Below are positions 17,799 through 27,008 of a stretch of DNA of 64,000 nt, one piece after another. Source of the stretch: Vibrio hippocampi (GTDB lineage: Bacteria; Pseudomonadota; Gammaproteobacteria; Enterobacterales; Vibrionaceae); assembly GCF_921292975.1 (NCBI RefSeq), contig NZ_CAKLCM010000002.1:1922001-1986000 (forward strand). Direction: 5' to 3'. Position 1 is the first letter of the stretch. Every line of letters begins with the position of its first letter. Under the pieces are notes generated by a model. The model had not been told where the DNA came from, made no database searches, and saw only the letters and a list, made by a program, of their open reading frames with translations. The position numbers and the translations under genes were made by a program.

Positions 17799-17843
17799 CT
17801 CTTAGCAATTTGCTTCTTAACTATTTGCCTCTTAATAATTTAC
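17799..17843. repeat. Three 15-bp tandem repeats after pglL
   Basis: Units CTCTTAGCAATTTGC, TTCTTAACTATTTGC and CTCTTAATAATTTAC lie head to tail between the pglL/exeB terminator and the exeB stop. Each differs from its neighbour at a few bases. No coding role. Confidence 0.85.
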
Positions 17844-17906
17844 CTCATCGCTGAGTCAAGTTCTTCGTATGAGGTGTTTTAAAATAAGGCTTAGCATTCG
17901 AGCCGA

Positions 17907-18551
17907 TCAACCCTGCCATTCATAAAGTGCAGGAATACGGATTAAATCATTGTCAAAACGAATAACGATCTGCTGTGGTTCTATTTTCATTAAAATCATG
18001 CCGTTAAAACGATCTCCCTCGCGTAACTCTTCACCATTGATCTTGATCCAACGCCTTTGTGAATCCGAAGCATACATATGGGTTTCCAAGTTCATCGCAG
18101 GCAAGCGGCCACGATAACGTGATTGATTAACCTCAAGATCGATATAGTCCGAAGACTCCGATAAAGATTGCTCAGCATCAATATTATTAAACGCAGAAGC
18201 TACCTTACGAGCGATCTCCGGATCAAGACCGCTGAGGTCCAACTGCTCTAGATTTAAATTGTCGTTGCGAGTGGTTGGTTGGCTTACCTCTGGTTTAGAA
18301 ACCTGAGGTACGCTTGATTGTGTATTGACCACTAACGGTGCATCGGAAGTTATCGACTCAGTTGCCAGTTCAACAGGCTTGGTCGAGCTATTGGCACTTT
18401 GTTTTGGTAACACTTTCAACGAGGTAAAGTTGGGATAAGCTAGAAGCTCATACACTTGCTTATCTTGTGAAGTGACATCCGCTAACACATGACTATTGAC
18501 CATTAAACTGATGAGGCCGAGAGTGAAGGTTGTCGCCGTGCGTTGATTCAT
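17907..18551 (-). CDS. exeB: Type II secretion protein ExeB/GspB
   Basis: About 214 residues. The N-terminal hydrophobic segment starts MNQRTATTFTLGLISLMVNSHVLA, a signal peptide or anchor. A Ser/Thr/Pro-rich linker follows, then a C-terminal GspB domain (about 150-214) with WIKINGEELREGDRF. GspB pairs with GspA/ExeA to place the T2SS secretin through the peptidoglycan. I chose the ATG at 18551, which overlaps the exeA stop as ATGA; an upstream in-frame ATG would extend 35 residues deep into exeA. Confidence 0.88.
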   Translation of the reverse strand: MNQRTATTFTLGLISLMVNSHVLADVTSQDKQVYELLAYPNFTSLKVLPKQSANSSTKPVELATESITSDAPLVVNTQSSVPQVSKPEVSQPTTRNDNLNLEQLDLSGLDPEIARKVASAFNNIDAEQSLSESSDYIDLEVNQSRYRGRLPAMNLETHMYASDSQRRWIKINGEELREGDRFNGMILMKIEPQQIVIRFDNDLIRIPALYEWQG

Positions 18552-20293
18552 TGGACTGACTCCCCTTTCAATGATGGTGCTTGATGTTGGGTCATAAGAT
18601 CCAGTCGTTTTAACGTGTTTCTTCCAGCAATGCCATCCACGGTCATTTTTTGCCAACGCTGAAATAGCTCAACTTTGTTCTTCAGTGTTTCATCAAATAC
18701 ATAACGGTCCGATACAGGCTCACCCAAGACAATCGATAGCTTCTCATCAAGCTTTCTAACTTGCTCACCTGTTTGGTTCATACGCAGGGTTTCGGTCAGT
18801 TCACGCTGCCATATACGGTAATACTCGCCACTCCAATACTGTTGCAACTGAGACACAGGCAATACAATCCGCTGCTCGCCATTTAGTACCTGAGCTTTAT
18901 CGTCGTTGACTTGATATAAGGTCACATAAGACATTTGGTTGTCGATCAGCAAAGAGAGCACCACTGGAACATCCCCCGCGACAAGTTGTTCAAACGTACC
19001 CAGTTCTTTTTGACACTGGAATAACTGATTGCTTTTAGATTCACATAAGCCATCGAGGACACCAGCCTGATACCCCCATACCGCATACAGCTCTTGTATC
19101 GCCGCAATTTTATCTGTCACTGCTGATAAATACTGTTTCAACTCAAGCTGAGCTTGAGTTGCGACTTCTGGTTCAGGAAAGCGATCCTGTTCAGAAAAGC
19201 TATCTTGTTCAATACTCAAAGGAAGGTTTGCGGTCGCCTCTGTTTTATTAGATTCAATAGCTTTATTGGATAGACGAACCTCATTAGGCTCAATAACTTG
19301 CTGAGACTCTTGATTCACTTTTACCTGACTATCGGATTGCGTCTTAAAGTGATTAAGTAGGTTGTCACCCTGCCAATAAACTAAACCCGCAACTAATACC
19401 CCAGCAACACCCGCTATCAGGTAAGGAGAGTAACCTTTTTTTACCGCGATACTAGCGACTTCAATGTGATTCCCAACCCCAGGAGCTTGATAGGCGATAA
19501 TGTCATTGCAGGCTTGATGCGCCAGTGTTTTTGACACCTGTTTTTCACCAGAATGGTAGGCATAGTAAAGACATTTATCCGCCATCAGGTTGATTAAGCG
19601 AGGAACGCCCTGACTGGCATGACTGATAACTGATATGCCCGAGGAGGTAAACAGCTTAAGCTCTCCTCCCGCTTTGGATAGGCGAAATTCAATATATTGA
19701 CGGGTTTCACCTTCAGTGAGCGGCAATAAATGGTATCGCCCAGTAATACGCTGCGCGAGTTGCCTCAACTGGGTCGTGCGCAGTTTGTCTTGTAGCTCAG
19801 GCTGTCCAATTAGCAGTACTTTTAGCAACTTGCGTTCATCGGTTTCTAGATTGGTCAGTAACCTCAATTGCTCGAGAACATCGGCGGATAGATGCTGAGC
19901 TTCATCAATCACAACCAAGGTATTGATACCTTGTTGGTCATTGTGTTGTAAATAACGATAAATGCCTTGGCTTAACCGTTTCAGCGATGCATTTTCTGGG
20001 TACTCTATCGCGAACTCATCACATATTGCCTCTAACAGATCTTTGCTAGAGAAAGTGGGATTCAATATCAGTGCCGAGGCAGTTTTGTCAGTTAATGACG
20101 CTAACATCGCCTTGGCGACGGTGGTTTTCCCTGTCCCTACTTCACCGGTTAGCATAGCAAAGCCACCGCCCTGCCCTAAACCAGCCTGCAGATGCTGCAT
20201 CGCTTCCCTGTGCCTTTGGCTCAAAAATAGGTAGCGTGAACTTGGAACAATTGAAAATGGTTCTTCGCGAAAACCGAAAAAATCCTTATACAT
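18548..20293 (-). CDS. exeA: Type II secretion AAA+ ATPase ExeA/GspA
   Basis: 581 residues. AAA+ domain with Walker A GEVGTGKTTV near residue 50 and Walker B LVVIDEAQHLS. One membrane helix at about 290-310 (AGVAGVLVAGLVYW) is followed by a charged linker and a C-terminal peptidoglycan-binding domain (FQRWQKMTVDGIAGRNTLKRL) in the periplasm. With ExeB it remodels peptidoglycan so the secretin ExeD can assemble. The start MYKDFFGFREEPFSIVPSS is the family start; a longer reading frame upstream would run across the divergent cca start and is not used. Confidence 0.95.
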   Translation of the reverse strand: MYKDFFGFREEPFSIVPSSRYLFLSQRHREAMQHLQAGLGQGGGFAMLTGEVGTGKTTVAKAMLASLTDKTASALILNPTFSSKDLLEAICDEFAIEYPENASLKRLSQGIYRYLQHNDQQGINTLVVIDEAQHLSADVLEQLRLLTNLETDERKLLKVLLIGQPELQDKLRTTQLRQLAQRITGRYHLLPLTEGETRQYIEFRLSKAGGELKLFTSSGISVISHASQGVPRLINLMADKCLYYAYHSGEKQVSKTLAHQACNDIIAYQAPGVGNHIEVASIAVKKGYSPYLIAGVAGVLVAGLVYWQGDNLLNHFKTQSDSQVKVNQESQQVIEPNEVRLSNKAIESNKTEATANLPLSIEQDSFSEQDRFPEPEVATQAQLELKQYLSAVTDKIAAIQELYAVWGYQAGVLDGLCESKSNQLFQCQKELGTFEQLVAGDVPVVLSLLIDNQMSYVTLYQVNDDKAQVLNGEQRIVLPVSQLQQYWSGEYYRIWQRELTETLRMNQTGEQVRKLDEKLSIVLGEPVSDRYVFDETLKNKVELFQRWQKMTVDGIAGRNTLKRLDLMTQHQAPSLKGESVQ

Positions 20294-20379
20294 GAATCCG
20301 ACCTTACATAATAACTGAAAGCAACGTACCATTGCCCTTTGATAATGCCAATGACAAAGTGGAAAAAAGGGGAGATATT

Positions 20380-21600
20380 TTGCAAGTCTATCTGGTTGGT
20401 GGTGCAGTGCGTGATCATTTACTGAACCTTGAGGTGTACGACAACGACTACGTTGTTGTAGGCTCATCCCCAAATGAAATGCTTAGCCTTGGTTTTCAAG
20501 CGGTTGGAAAAGACTTCCCTGTTTTTCTACACCCTAAAACAAAGCAAGAACATGCCTTGGCGAGAACAGAAAGAAAATCAGGAAAAGGCTACACCGGCTT
20601 TGAGTGCTTTAGCTCTCCGGACGTCACGCTAGAACAAGATCTGCTTCGAAGAGATCTCACCATTAACGCCATGGCACAAAACGAGCAAGGGGAGATTATC
20701 GACCCTTATCATGGGCAGAGAGATCTTGAACAAAGAGTGCTAAGGCATGTCTCACCCGCATTCAGCGAAGATCCACTACGCATCCTGCGTGTTGCCCGTT
20801 TTGCTGCCAAACTCGCTCACCTTAACTTTAAGGTCGCAGAAGAAACACTGCATCTAATGCGTCAAATGGTGGAAGCGGGAGAACTGGATTTTTTAACCGC
20901 AGAACGAGTGTGGCAAGAATGGCATAAATCATTAAGCACAGCTAACCCAGAGGTATTTTTGCAGGTGCTGAGAGATTGTGGCGCACTGGCTGTTGTGTTG
21001 CCTGAAATAGATGCCCTATTCGGTGTGCCTCAACCAGAGAAGTGGCACCCAGAAGTCGATACTGGTATTCATACTCTCATGGTGTCAGCTCAGGCAGCAA
21101 AATTATCACCGCTGACAACCATTCGCTTCGCCGCACAAGTCCATGACCTTGGCAAAGGTGTCACCCCGGAGGAAGAATGGCCAAGCCATAAATTGCACTG
21201 TCAAACCGGACTGAAGCTGATCAAAGCCCTATGTGAACGTATCCGAATCCCGAACGATCATCGAGACTTGGCACTCGCGGTGTGCGCACAACACACCAAT
21301 ATTCATCGTGCCGGAGAGCTTAAGGCAACAACCTTTATCAAACTATTCTCCAACCTTGATGTTTGGCGCAAACCGGAAAGACTAGAACAAGTACTACTCT
21401 GCTGTGAAGCTGACCATAGAGGTCGCTTAGGTCTCGAGCAGCAAGAGTACCATCAAAAAACGATGGTTGAATTGGCGTATAAAGCCGCTTGCAGTGTCGA
21501 TGTTCAGCAAGTTTTAGCGGATGGTTTTAAGGGACAAGAGATTAAACAAGAGCTGGATAAGCGTCGCGCGTCAGCGGTGGGTAACGCTCTGAATAGATAG
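20380..21600 (+). CDS. cca: CCA-adding tRNA nucleotidyltransferase (multifunctional Cca)
   Basis: Adds or repairs the 3'-CCA end of tRNAs. About 406 residues, beginning (M)[11 protein letters not shown] with the catalytic YDNDYVVVG motif, and carrying the HD phosphohydrolase domain of the gammaproteobacterial form (VHDLGKG near residue 255). The start is most likely a TTG at 20380: it gives the family N terminus and has a strong AAGGGGAG ribosome site just upstream. An earlier TTG in frame at 20332 would add residues unrelated to the family. Divergent from exeA, 86 bases apart. Confidence 0.95.
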   Translation: MQVYLVGGAVRDHLLNLEVYDNDYVVVGSSPNEMLSLGFQAVGKDFPVFLHPKTKQEHALARTERKSGKGYTGFECFSSPDVTLEQDLLRRDLTINAMAQNEQGEIIDPYHGQRDLEQRVLRHVSPAFSEDPLRILRVARFAAKLAHLNFKVAEETLHLMRQMVEAGELDFLTAERVWQEWHKSLSTANPEVFLQVLRDCGALAVVLPEIDALFGVPQPEKWHPEVDTGIHTLMVSAQAAKLSPLTTIRFAAQVHDLGKGVTPEEEWPSHKLHCQTGLKLIKALCERIRIPNDHRDLALAVCAQHTNIHRAGELKATTFIKLFSNLDVWRKPERLEQVLLCCEADHRGRLGLEQQEYHQKTMVELAYKAACSVDVQQVLADGFKGQEIKQELDKRRASAVGNALNR

Positions 21601-21612
21601 GAAAGAGAAAAG

Positions 21613-21664
21613 ACAAAAGCGCGCTTTGTCACCGTTAAAGATGACTGACAAAGCGCGCTTTTTG
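21613..21664. terminator. Bidirectional terminator between cca and uppP
   Basis: 17-bp perfect stem at 21615-21631 and 21646-21662 (core AAGCGCGCTTTGTCA) with a 14-base loop and A/T flanks on both sides. It sits between convergent cca and uppP, only 4 bases from the uppP stop. Confidence 0.93.
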
Positions 21665-21666
21665 AA

Positions 21667-22470
21667 TTAGCTCATCGCAAGAAACGCCAAAAGACCGAAG
21701 CCAAGCAGCAAACGATAAATCACAAATGGCATCATGCCCATACGCGAAATCATCTTCAAGAAGAAGTGAATACACAGGTAAGCACTAAAGAAGGAGACGA
21801 TAATGCCGGTAAATAAGAAACCAAGGTGAACGGTCTCGGTTCCCGTTGCCAACTTCATCGACAAATAACCCCCCGCCAGCGTAATGATAGGGATAGACAT
21901 CAAGAAGGAAAAACGTGCCGCCGCCTCACGAGTAAAACCGAGGTAAAGCGCTGCGGTAATCGTCGCACCACTGCGCGAGGTACCCGGAATCATCGCTAAT
22001 GCTTGAGCAATACCAATCGTCAGTGACTTCTTCCAACCTGCTTGATACTCATCATCTACAAGTTTAGCGTTCTTATCCACCCACCAAAGCAATAAACCAA
22101 AGACGATCGTCGTGGTGGCGATCACATAGGCACTACGCAGAAATTCCTCGATGAAATCTTTCATCAGTAGTCCAAACACACAGGCTGGGATCGTGGCTAA
22201 AACAATCATCCATGCCAACTTAGACTCTTTACTGCGCTCACCCTTAAAAATCGAGGCAAGCAACGCAGAAAACAGTGTGACCACTTCTTTGCGGAAATAG
22301 ATGACAACAGCCGCTAAGGTGCCCACATGCACCGCAACATCAAATGCCAAGCCTTGATCTTCCCATCCCAATACTGCAGAAGGTAAAATCAAATGAGCCG
22401 AGCTAGAAATAGGTAAAAACTCTGTAATGCCTTGAATCAAGGCTAAAATAAAGGCTTCAAAATAACTCAT
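21667..22470 (-). CDS. uppP: Undecaprenyl-diphosphatase UppP (BacA)
   Basis: 267-residue polytopic membrane enzyme that recycles undecaprenyl pyrophosphate, the carrier of peptidoglycan and O-antigen precursors. It also gives basal bacitracin tolerance. Both conserved motifs are present: [16 protein letters not shown] near residue 14 and [17 protein letters not shown] near 162. Third gene of a folB-folK-uppP unit; its ATG is 2 bases from the folK stop. Confidence 0.97.
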   Translation of the reverse strand: MSYFEAFILALIQGITEFLPISSSAHLILPSAVLGWEDQGLAFDVAVHVGTLAAVVIYFRKEVVTLFSALLASIFKGERSKESKLAWMIVLATIPACVFGLLMKDFIEEFLRSAYVIATTTIVFGLLLWWVDKNAKLVDDEYQAGWKKSLTIGIAQALAMIPGTSRSGATITAALYLGFTREAAARFSFLMSIPIITLAGGYLSMKLATGTETVHLGFLFTGIIVSFFSAYLCIHFFLKMISRMGMMPFVIYRLLLGFGLLAFLAMS

Positions 22471-22472
22471 GG

Positions 22473-22973
22473 TTAATCAATACTCACCGAATGAAAATTA
22501 AAATTTATTTTTGTTAACGCAACAGGCTCTGAAACGGCATTAAGAATCTGCTCTACCGTCCGACCATCTTGAGGAATGACAAGATTGGGAGCAAGATCAT
22601 ACAGAGGTTGTATGACAAAAGAATATTTGAAGATATCAGGTCTGGGAACAATGGGTTTAATTTGTGAGATCATGTTTCCAAATAATAAGATATCTAGGTC
22701 CAAAGTTCGGTCTTGAAACTTTTCAGCCTCAATAGATCTGCCCCACTTAACCTCAATCTCCTTTAAAACACTATTTAGCTTTTGTAGTGACATCTGGGTG
22801 TCAATTTTGACCACCAGATTATAAAAATCATCACCTTGAAAGCCAAAGGGCGCGCAAGCGTAAACGGGCGAGCATTGGAGATCGTCACTGACTTTTGCTA
22901 ACTCGATACAAGCCGCAGTGATGTGCTTGTCACGTTCTACATTGGAACCTATGCCAATATAGGCGATAGTCAT
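22473..22973 (-). CDS. folK: FolK-family pterin pyrophosphokinase, divergent
   Basis: 166 residues, the family length. FolK transfers pyrophosphate from ATP to 6-hydroxymethyl-dihydropterin in folate synthesis. The AYIGIGSN opening and [11 protein letters not shown] (Arg89, Asp92, Asp94) are kept. Compared by eye with E. coli FolK, the His115 position is Arg111, the Arg121 position is Tyr117 and the Arg84 position is Ile81. This may be a weak or specialised paralogue. The ATG overlaps the folB stop (ATGA). Membership of the family is firm; full activity is uncertain. Confidence 0.85.
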   Translation of the reverse strand: MTIAYIGIGSNVERDKHITAACIELAKVSDDLQCSPVYACAPFGFQGDDFYNLVVKIDTQMSLQKLNSVLKEIEVKWGRSIEAEKFQDRTLDLDILLFGNMISQIKPIVPRPDIFKYSFVIQPLYDLAPNLVIPQDGRTVEQILNAVSEPVALTKINFNFHSVSID

Positions 22974-23329
22974 TGCTGACCTCGTTCAATCACAACACCG
23001 ACTGCTTTTGCTTGTGCCACCGCACCTGGTTTAGCAAGACGGATTTTTACCCATGGCACTGAGAATTGATTTTGAATCAATGCAGCCACTTCTTCGGCAA
23101 CGCGTTCGACCAATAAAAAACGACCATTTTCAATGTGGTTCAGTACCGCGTCACTCACTTTAGAATAATCAAGTGCATCAACAACATCATCACTGCAACC
23201 CGCTGGAGCATTATCATGCGCCATTTCAATATCCAGAATCAGCTTCTGTTTGATCTCTTGCTCCCAGTCATAAACACCTATTGTTGTGATTACTTCCAGT
23301 TGTTCAATAAACACCTTATCCAAAGCCAT
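22970..23329 (-). CDS. folB: Dihydroneopterin aldolase FolB
   Basis: About 119 residues. Converts dihydroneopterin to 6-hydroxymethyl-dihydropterin and glycolaldehyde in folate synthesis. Near-identical stretches to enteric FolB are visible: FIEQLEVITTIGVYDWEQ at the start, LVERVAEEVA in the middle and the Lys-bearing LAKPGAV near the end. The ATG at 23329 has AAGGAGAA at good spacing; an ATG 18 bases upstream has none and adds residues not in the family. First gene of folB-folK-uppP, divergent from plsY. Confidence 0.96.
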   Translation of the reverse strand: MALDKVFIEQLEVITTIGVYDWEQEIKQKLILDIEMAHDNAPAGCSDDVVDALDYSKVSDAVLNHIENGRFLLVERVAEEVAALIQNQFSVPWVKIRLAKPGAVAQAKAVGVVIERGQQ

Positions 23330-23506
23330 GAGTTCTCCTTTATTCAAGCTATTTGTAAGAGGTCGGATACCTCTTGAACAATAAACACCGTACTATTTGC
23401 CAATTGTATTCGTCACCCCATATTTCTGTTCAAGTCGTTGGGCATAGAGGTCACTTAGGTATATGATATCAGTCTCAATAATTTATTTCTTGCGTAAAGG
23501 AATGCA

Positions 23507-24100
23507 ATGACCCCAATAGCTCTGGCCATCATCATCATTGCCTACTTGCTCGGCTCAGTGTCGAGTGCAGTGCTGATCTGCCGACTATTGAAGCTTCCTG
23601 ATCCCAGAACCGTTGGCTCACAAAACCCCGGCGCAACCAATGTACTAAGAGTCGGCAACAAAGGGGCTGCGGCAGCCGTTCTGCTTTGTGACATGCTCAA
23701 AGGAACGATTCCGGTTTGGAGCGCCTACTTTCTTGATATTGAACCGGTAATTCTCGGCATTATCGCCATATCCGCCTGTTTAGGGCACATGTATCCGCTA
23801 TTTTTTCATTTTAAAGGTGGGAAAGGCGTCGCAACCGCGCTCGGTGCAATAGCGCCTATTGGGTGGGATTTGACAGGTATGGTCATGAGTACTTGGCTAG
23901 TCGTGGCACTGACAACGCGCTATTCATCGCTGGCAGCGTTAATCACTGTTATGGCTGCACCGTTTTACACTTGGATGTTTAAACCGGTGTTTACCTTACC
24001 AGTAGCGATGCTTAGCTGCTTAATCATCTTCAGGCACAATCAGAATATTCGCCGACTGTTTAATGGTACCGAGCCGAAGCTCGGTAGTAAAAAAGCCTAA
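23507..24100 (+). CDS. plsY: Glycerol-3-phosphate acyltransferase PlsY
   Basis: 197-residue inner-membrane protein that acylates glycerol-3-phosphate with acyl-phosphate, the first step of phospholipid synthesis. It has the conserved loop motifs [12 protein letters not shown] (about 37-48), [17 protein letters not shown] (about 98-114) and a late motif with [12 protein letters not shown]. The length is normal. Divergent from folB, and convergent with the hydrolase gene, which ends only 10 bases away without a visible terminator. Confidence 0.97.
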   Translation: MTPIALAIIIIAYLLGSVSSAVLICRLLKLPDPRTVGSQNPGATNVLRVGNKGAAAAVLLCDMLKGTIPVWSAYFLDIEPVILGIIAISACLGHMYPLFFHFKGGKGVATALGAIAPIGWDLTGMVMSTWLVVALTTRYSSLAALITVMAAPFYTWMFKPVFTLPVAMLSCLIIFRHNQNIRRLFNGTEPKLGSKKA

Positions 24101-24110
24101 TTCTACAAAC

Positions 24111-24917
24111 TTAATCTAAAAACTCGACCAACTGCTGTGTTAATAGCTCAGGGGTTTCTAACATACTCATGTGTCCAGCATTTGGAATAAGCTGTAACGC
24201 ACTGCCAGAGATCAGATCATTCATTAGGTAAGATTCAAGCCCAGGTCTGATCTTATCTTCACTGCCCACTGAGATCATCGTCGGTAAGGCGAATGCTTCT
24301 ACGATTTCACAAAGATCGCGGCGACCAATGATCATCTTGCCGATCTTCGCGAGTTCTACAGCACCCTGCCCTTCTATCTGAGATAAGTATTGCTTAAAGC
24401 TGGTGATTAACTCTGGATGACTCTCTAGCGCTGACTGCGCAAAATACAGTGTTGCCAAAGTATCGATCATTTGAGGGCTAAGTTGTCTCTCTTCAATCGC
24501 GCTGTTCAGCATTGCCGTGTATTTGCGGTGTGCGACCTCTGGTTCTAAACCAACGAAGGTATTGACGAGTGCCAATTTCTTCACCCTTTGAGGAACCAAA
24601 GTCACCACTTCACAACCCCACATCCCTGCCGCACCGGCGCCAATGATAGAGAACGACTCAATGCTCAACTCATCCATTAGAGCCACAATGTGCTGAGCAT
24701 AATCACTCAGATTACACATCGCTTGGGGGGCTGCCTGAGACTGACCATGACTCCAGAAGTCAGGTATTATACAGCGATAATGACGGCTTAATTCGGCAAC
24801 TTGCTTCTGCCACATCTGACCATCCCACAAATAGTGGTGACCAAGAAGGAGCACCTCACCTTGCCCAATGTCTTGATATGCCATTGTCTGACCATCAACC
24901 ACAAACTGCTTCATCAT
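24111..24917 (-). CDS. Alpha/beta-hydrolase-fold protein lacking the usual nucleophile
   Basis: About 268 residues with a full alpha/beta-hydrolase layout: oxyanion region LLLGHHYLWDGQMW, then the nucleophile elbow, acid VGSEDKIRPG and His LIPNAGHMSMLETPE. The elbow reads GAGAAG (93-98) where GxSxG is expected, so the Ser is absent. It resembles proteins often named 3-oxoadipate enol-lactonase, but that reaction needs the Ser. Start is either of two adjacent ATGs (24917, 24914), supported by GGAG upstream; a further ATG at 24935 lacks a ribosome site. Function unknown. Lies downstream of tsaD after a repeat array. Confidence 0.8.
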   Translation of the reverse strand: MMKQFVVDGQTMAYQDIGQGEVLLLGHHYLWDGQMWQKQVAELSRHYRCIIPDFWSHGQSQAAPQAMCNLSDYAQHIVALMDELSIESFSIIGAGAAGMWGCEVVTLVPQRVKKLALVNTFVGLEPEVAHRKYTAMLNSAIEERQLSPQMIDTLATLYFAQSALESHPELITSFKQYLSQIEGQGAVELAKIGKMIIGRRDLCEIVEAFALPTMISVGSEDKIRPGLESYLMNDLISGSALQLIPNAGHMSMLETPELLTQQLVEFLD

Positions 24918-24938
24918 ATTGCGACTTCGCTCCATCTA

Positions 24939-24992
24939 TTGACCATGAAATACCATTTGATCGTGAAATATCATTTGATCGCGAAATATCAT
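24939..24992. repeat. Three 18-bp tandem repeats at the tsaD stop codon
   Basis: Units TTGACCATGAAATACCAT, TTGATCGTGAAATATCAT and TTGATCGCGAAATATCAT are head to tail. The last one contains the tsaD stop codon. Read on the minus strand, each unit starts ATGRTATTTC, so copying seems to have begun from the end of tsaD. The array fills the gap to the hydrolase gene. Confidence 0.9.
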
Positions 24993-26011
24993 TCGCCTGC
25001 GATAGGCTTTAACTGATCGATCGGCCAGCGAGGTGTGGCTTCCACAGCCATTGAAGCCGATTCACCATTTTTCAAACGCTGCATGCCAGCGTAAGCAATC
25101 ATGGCTCCATTGTCGGTACAGAACTCCGTTCGCGGGTAGTAAACTTCGCCACCCACTTTATCGGCCAACTGCTCTAATTGCTGACGCAAAAATTTATTTG
25201 CACTCACACCGCCCGCAATCACGATTCGCTTCATGCCTGTTTGCTGTAAGGCACGTTTACATTTGATGGCTAGGGTGTCACACACCGCTTCTTGGAACGC
25301 ATAAGCAATGTCGGCACGAGTTTGTTCGCTATCATCGTTAGCGGCAATGGTATTGGCAGCAAAGGTTTTTAATCCTGAAAAACTCATATCAAGACCAGGT
25401 CTATCGGTCATTGGGCGAGGAAATTTGAATCGTCCTGGCGTCCCTTTATCCGCTAATTTAGACAACAACGGTCCACCCGGATAATCTAATCCCATCAACT
25501 TAGCCGTTTTATCAAACGCTTCGCCCGCAGCATCGTCAATAGACTCGCCAAGGATCTGATACTCACCGATCCCTTTCACTTCAACGATCATGCTATGACC
25601 ACCAGAGACCAAAAGGGCAACAAACGGGAATGGCGGCGGGTTATCTTCCAGCATAGGCGCTAACAGATGACCTTCCATATGGTGAACCGGCACCGCGGGT
25701 ACATCCCATGCGTAAGCAAGGCTGCGACCAATCGTTGTTCCAACGAGCAACGCGCCAACAAGACCTGGACCAGCGGTATAAGCCACACCATCAATATCCT
25801 TAGGGGTAAGATCTGCTTGCTTTAGAGCTTGTTTGATCAAAGGGATCGTTTTCTTTACATGATCTCTCGATGCTAATTCAGGGACGACTCCCCCATAGTC
25901 AGCATGCAGCTTGACTTGGCTGTAGAGTTGATGCGAAAGTAGCCCTTTCTCATCATCGTAGATGGCAATCCCTGTCTCATCACAAGAAGTTTCAATACCT
26001 AAAATTCGCAT
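24989..26011 (-). CDS. tsaD: tRNA N6-threonylcarbamoyladenosine synthase subunit TsaD
   Basis: About 340 residues. ASKHA-fold ATPase that, with TsaB, C and E, makes the t6A37 modification of ANN-reading tRNAs. It has [14 protein letters not shown] at the start, the metal-binding HHMEGH motif near residue 110, GGHSMI and the C-terminal [10 protein letters not shown]. The ATG at 26011 gives the family N terminus; an ATG 12 bases upstream is less likely. Divergent from rpsU, as in other gammaproteobacteria. Confidence 0.97.
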   Translation of the reverse strand: MRILGIETSCDETGIAIYDDEKGLLSHQLYSQVKLHADYGGVVPELASRDHVKKTIPLIKQALKQADLTPKDIDGVAYTAGPGLVGALLVGTTIGRSLAYAWDVPAVPVHHMEGHLLAPMLEDNPPPFPFVALLVSGGHSMIVEVKGIGEYQILGESIDDAAGEAFDKTAKLMGLDYPGGPLLSKLADKGTPGRFKFPRPMTDRPGLDMSFSGLKTFAANTIAANDDSEQTRADIAYAFQEAVCDTLAIKCKRALQQTGMKRIVIAGGVSANKFLRQQLEQLADKVGGEVYYPRTEFCTDNGAMIAYAGMQRLKNGESASMAVEATPRWPIDQLKPIAGE

Positions 26012-26102
26012 AAATGTTCTCAATGCTAGCGGAAATTGGCGTCATATTACCTTGTCATCGGTCAGCAAACAAATTTTGCACAAGAGATATACGACAAAGT
26101 AC

Positions 26103-26132
26103 TTTACAAAGCCCCTAGGATCGGATTAAAAT
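26103..26132 (+). promoter_or_regulatory. Candidate promoter of rpsU
   Basis: TTTACA (26103-26108) and TAAAAT (26127-26132) are 18 bases apart, about 110 bases before the rpsU ATG. A plausible sigma-70 promoter for the rpsU-yqeY-dnaG-rpoD cluster, not the only possible choice. Confidence 0.35.
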
Positions 26133-26240
26133 TCCGCACCATTTTTGATCTAGCTGGTTTACCGCTCAAACTAAGAATTTCTTGGACAGAGCAACAGACG
26201 CCAGCATTAATGAATAGTTAACCCCTGAGGTGAAAGGCAT

Positions 26241-26456
26241 ATGCCAGTAGTTAAAGTACGTGAAAACGAACCGTTCGACGTTGCACTACGTCGTTTCAAG
26301 CGCTCTTGCGAAAAAGCAGGTATCCTTTCTGAAGTGCGTCGTCGTGAGCACTATGAAAAACCAACTACAGTTCGCAAACGCGCTAAAGCAGCAGCTCAAA
26401 AGCGTCACGCTAAGAAGCTAGCTCGCGAAAACGCTCGTCGCGTTCGCCTGTACTAA
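26241..26456 (+). CDS. rpsU: 30S ribosomal protein S21
   Basis: 71-residue, very basic small-subunit protein needed for translation initiation. It begins [20 protein letters not shown] and ends in the Arg/Lys-rich tail ENARRVRLY, both typical. First gene of the macromolecular synthesis cluster that joins translation (S21), replication priming (DnaG) and transcription (RpoD). GAGGTG precedes the ATG. Confidence 0.98.
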
Positions 26457-26481
26457 TAACTGAGTCCAATAGGATTACGTT

Positions 26482-26925
26482 ATGGCTCTCATTGATACAC
26501 TCAAAGAAGAGCAAAAATTAGCGATGAAAGCCAAGGACAAATTGCGCCTTGGCACTATTCGTTTAGCTCTTGCCGCAATTAAGCAACGTGAAGTTGACGA
26601 ACGGATCACTCTGGACGACGACCAAATCCTTGCCGTATTGACGAAATTAGTTAAACAACGTCGCGACTCTGTAACGCAATATGAATCAGCAGGTCGTCAA
26701 GACCTTGCCGATGTTGAGAAAGCAGAAATTATCGTACTTGAGGATTTTATGCCTCAACCACTGACTGATGAAGAAGTGTCAGCGCTTGTAGAAAGTGCTA
26801 TCGCAGAATCAGAAGCAGCGGGCATGCAAGACATGGGTAAGGTAATGGGTGTGCTCAAACCTCAGATTCAAGGTCGTGCAGATATGGGTAAAGTAAGTGG
26901 TTTAGTTCGCGCTAAACTGGCTTAA
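26482..26925 (+). CDS. yqeY: GatB/YqeY-domain protein
   Basis: 147-residue all-helical protein of the GatB/YqeY family, which resembles the tRNA-binding tail of the amidotransferase GatB. It starts MALIDTLKEEQKLAMKAKDK and has LVKQRRDSVTQYESAGR. The function is not established. It sits 25 bases behind rpsU and ahead of dnaG, a common Vibrio variant of the rpsU-dnaG-rpoD cluster. Confidence 0.93.
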   Translation: MALIDTLKEEQKLAMKAKDKLRLGTIRLALAAIKQREVDERITLDDDQILAVLTKLVKQRRDSVTQYESAGRQDLADVEKAEIIVLEDFMPQPLTDEEVSALVESAIAESEAAGMQDMGKVMGVLKPQIQGRADMGKVSGLVRAKLA

Positions 26926-27008
26926 TTTCCCGACAATAAATTGCAGCAAGCCGTGCTATCCTATGGAGTGCACGGCTTGTTTGTATCTTCTTCTTGTAAA
27001 TAGGTTTT

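Noticed and set aside
18548..20473. A longer ExeA of 641 residues
   Set aside because: The extra 60 residues cross into the divergent cca coding region and are unlike the family; MYKDFFGF at 20293 is the standard start.
26036..26221. Small open frame before rpsU
   Set aside because: Lies in the tsaD-rpsU promoter region, no ribosome site and no recognisable protein; probably chance.
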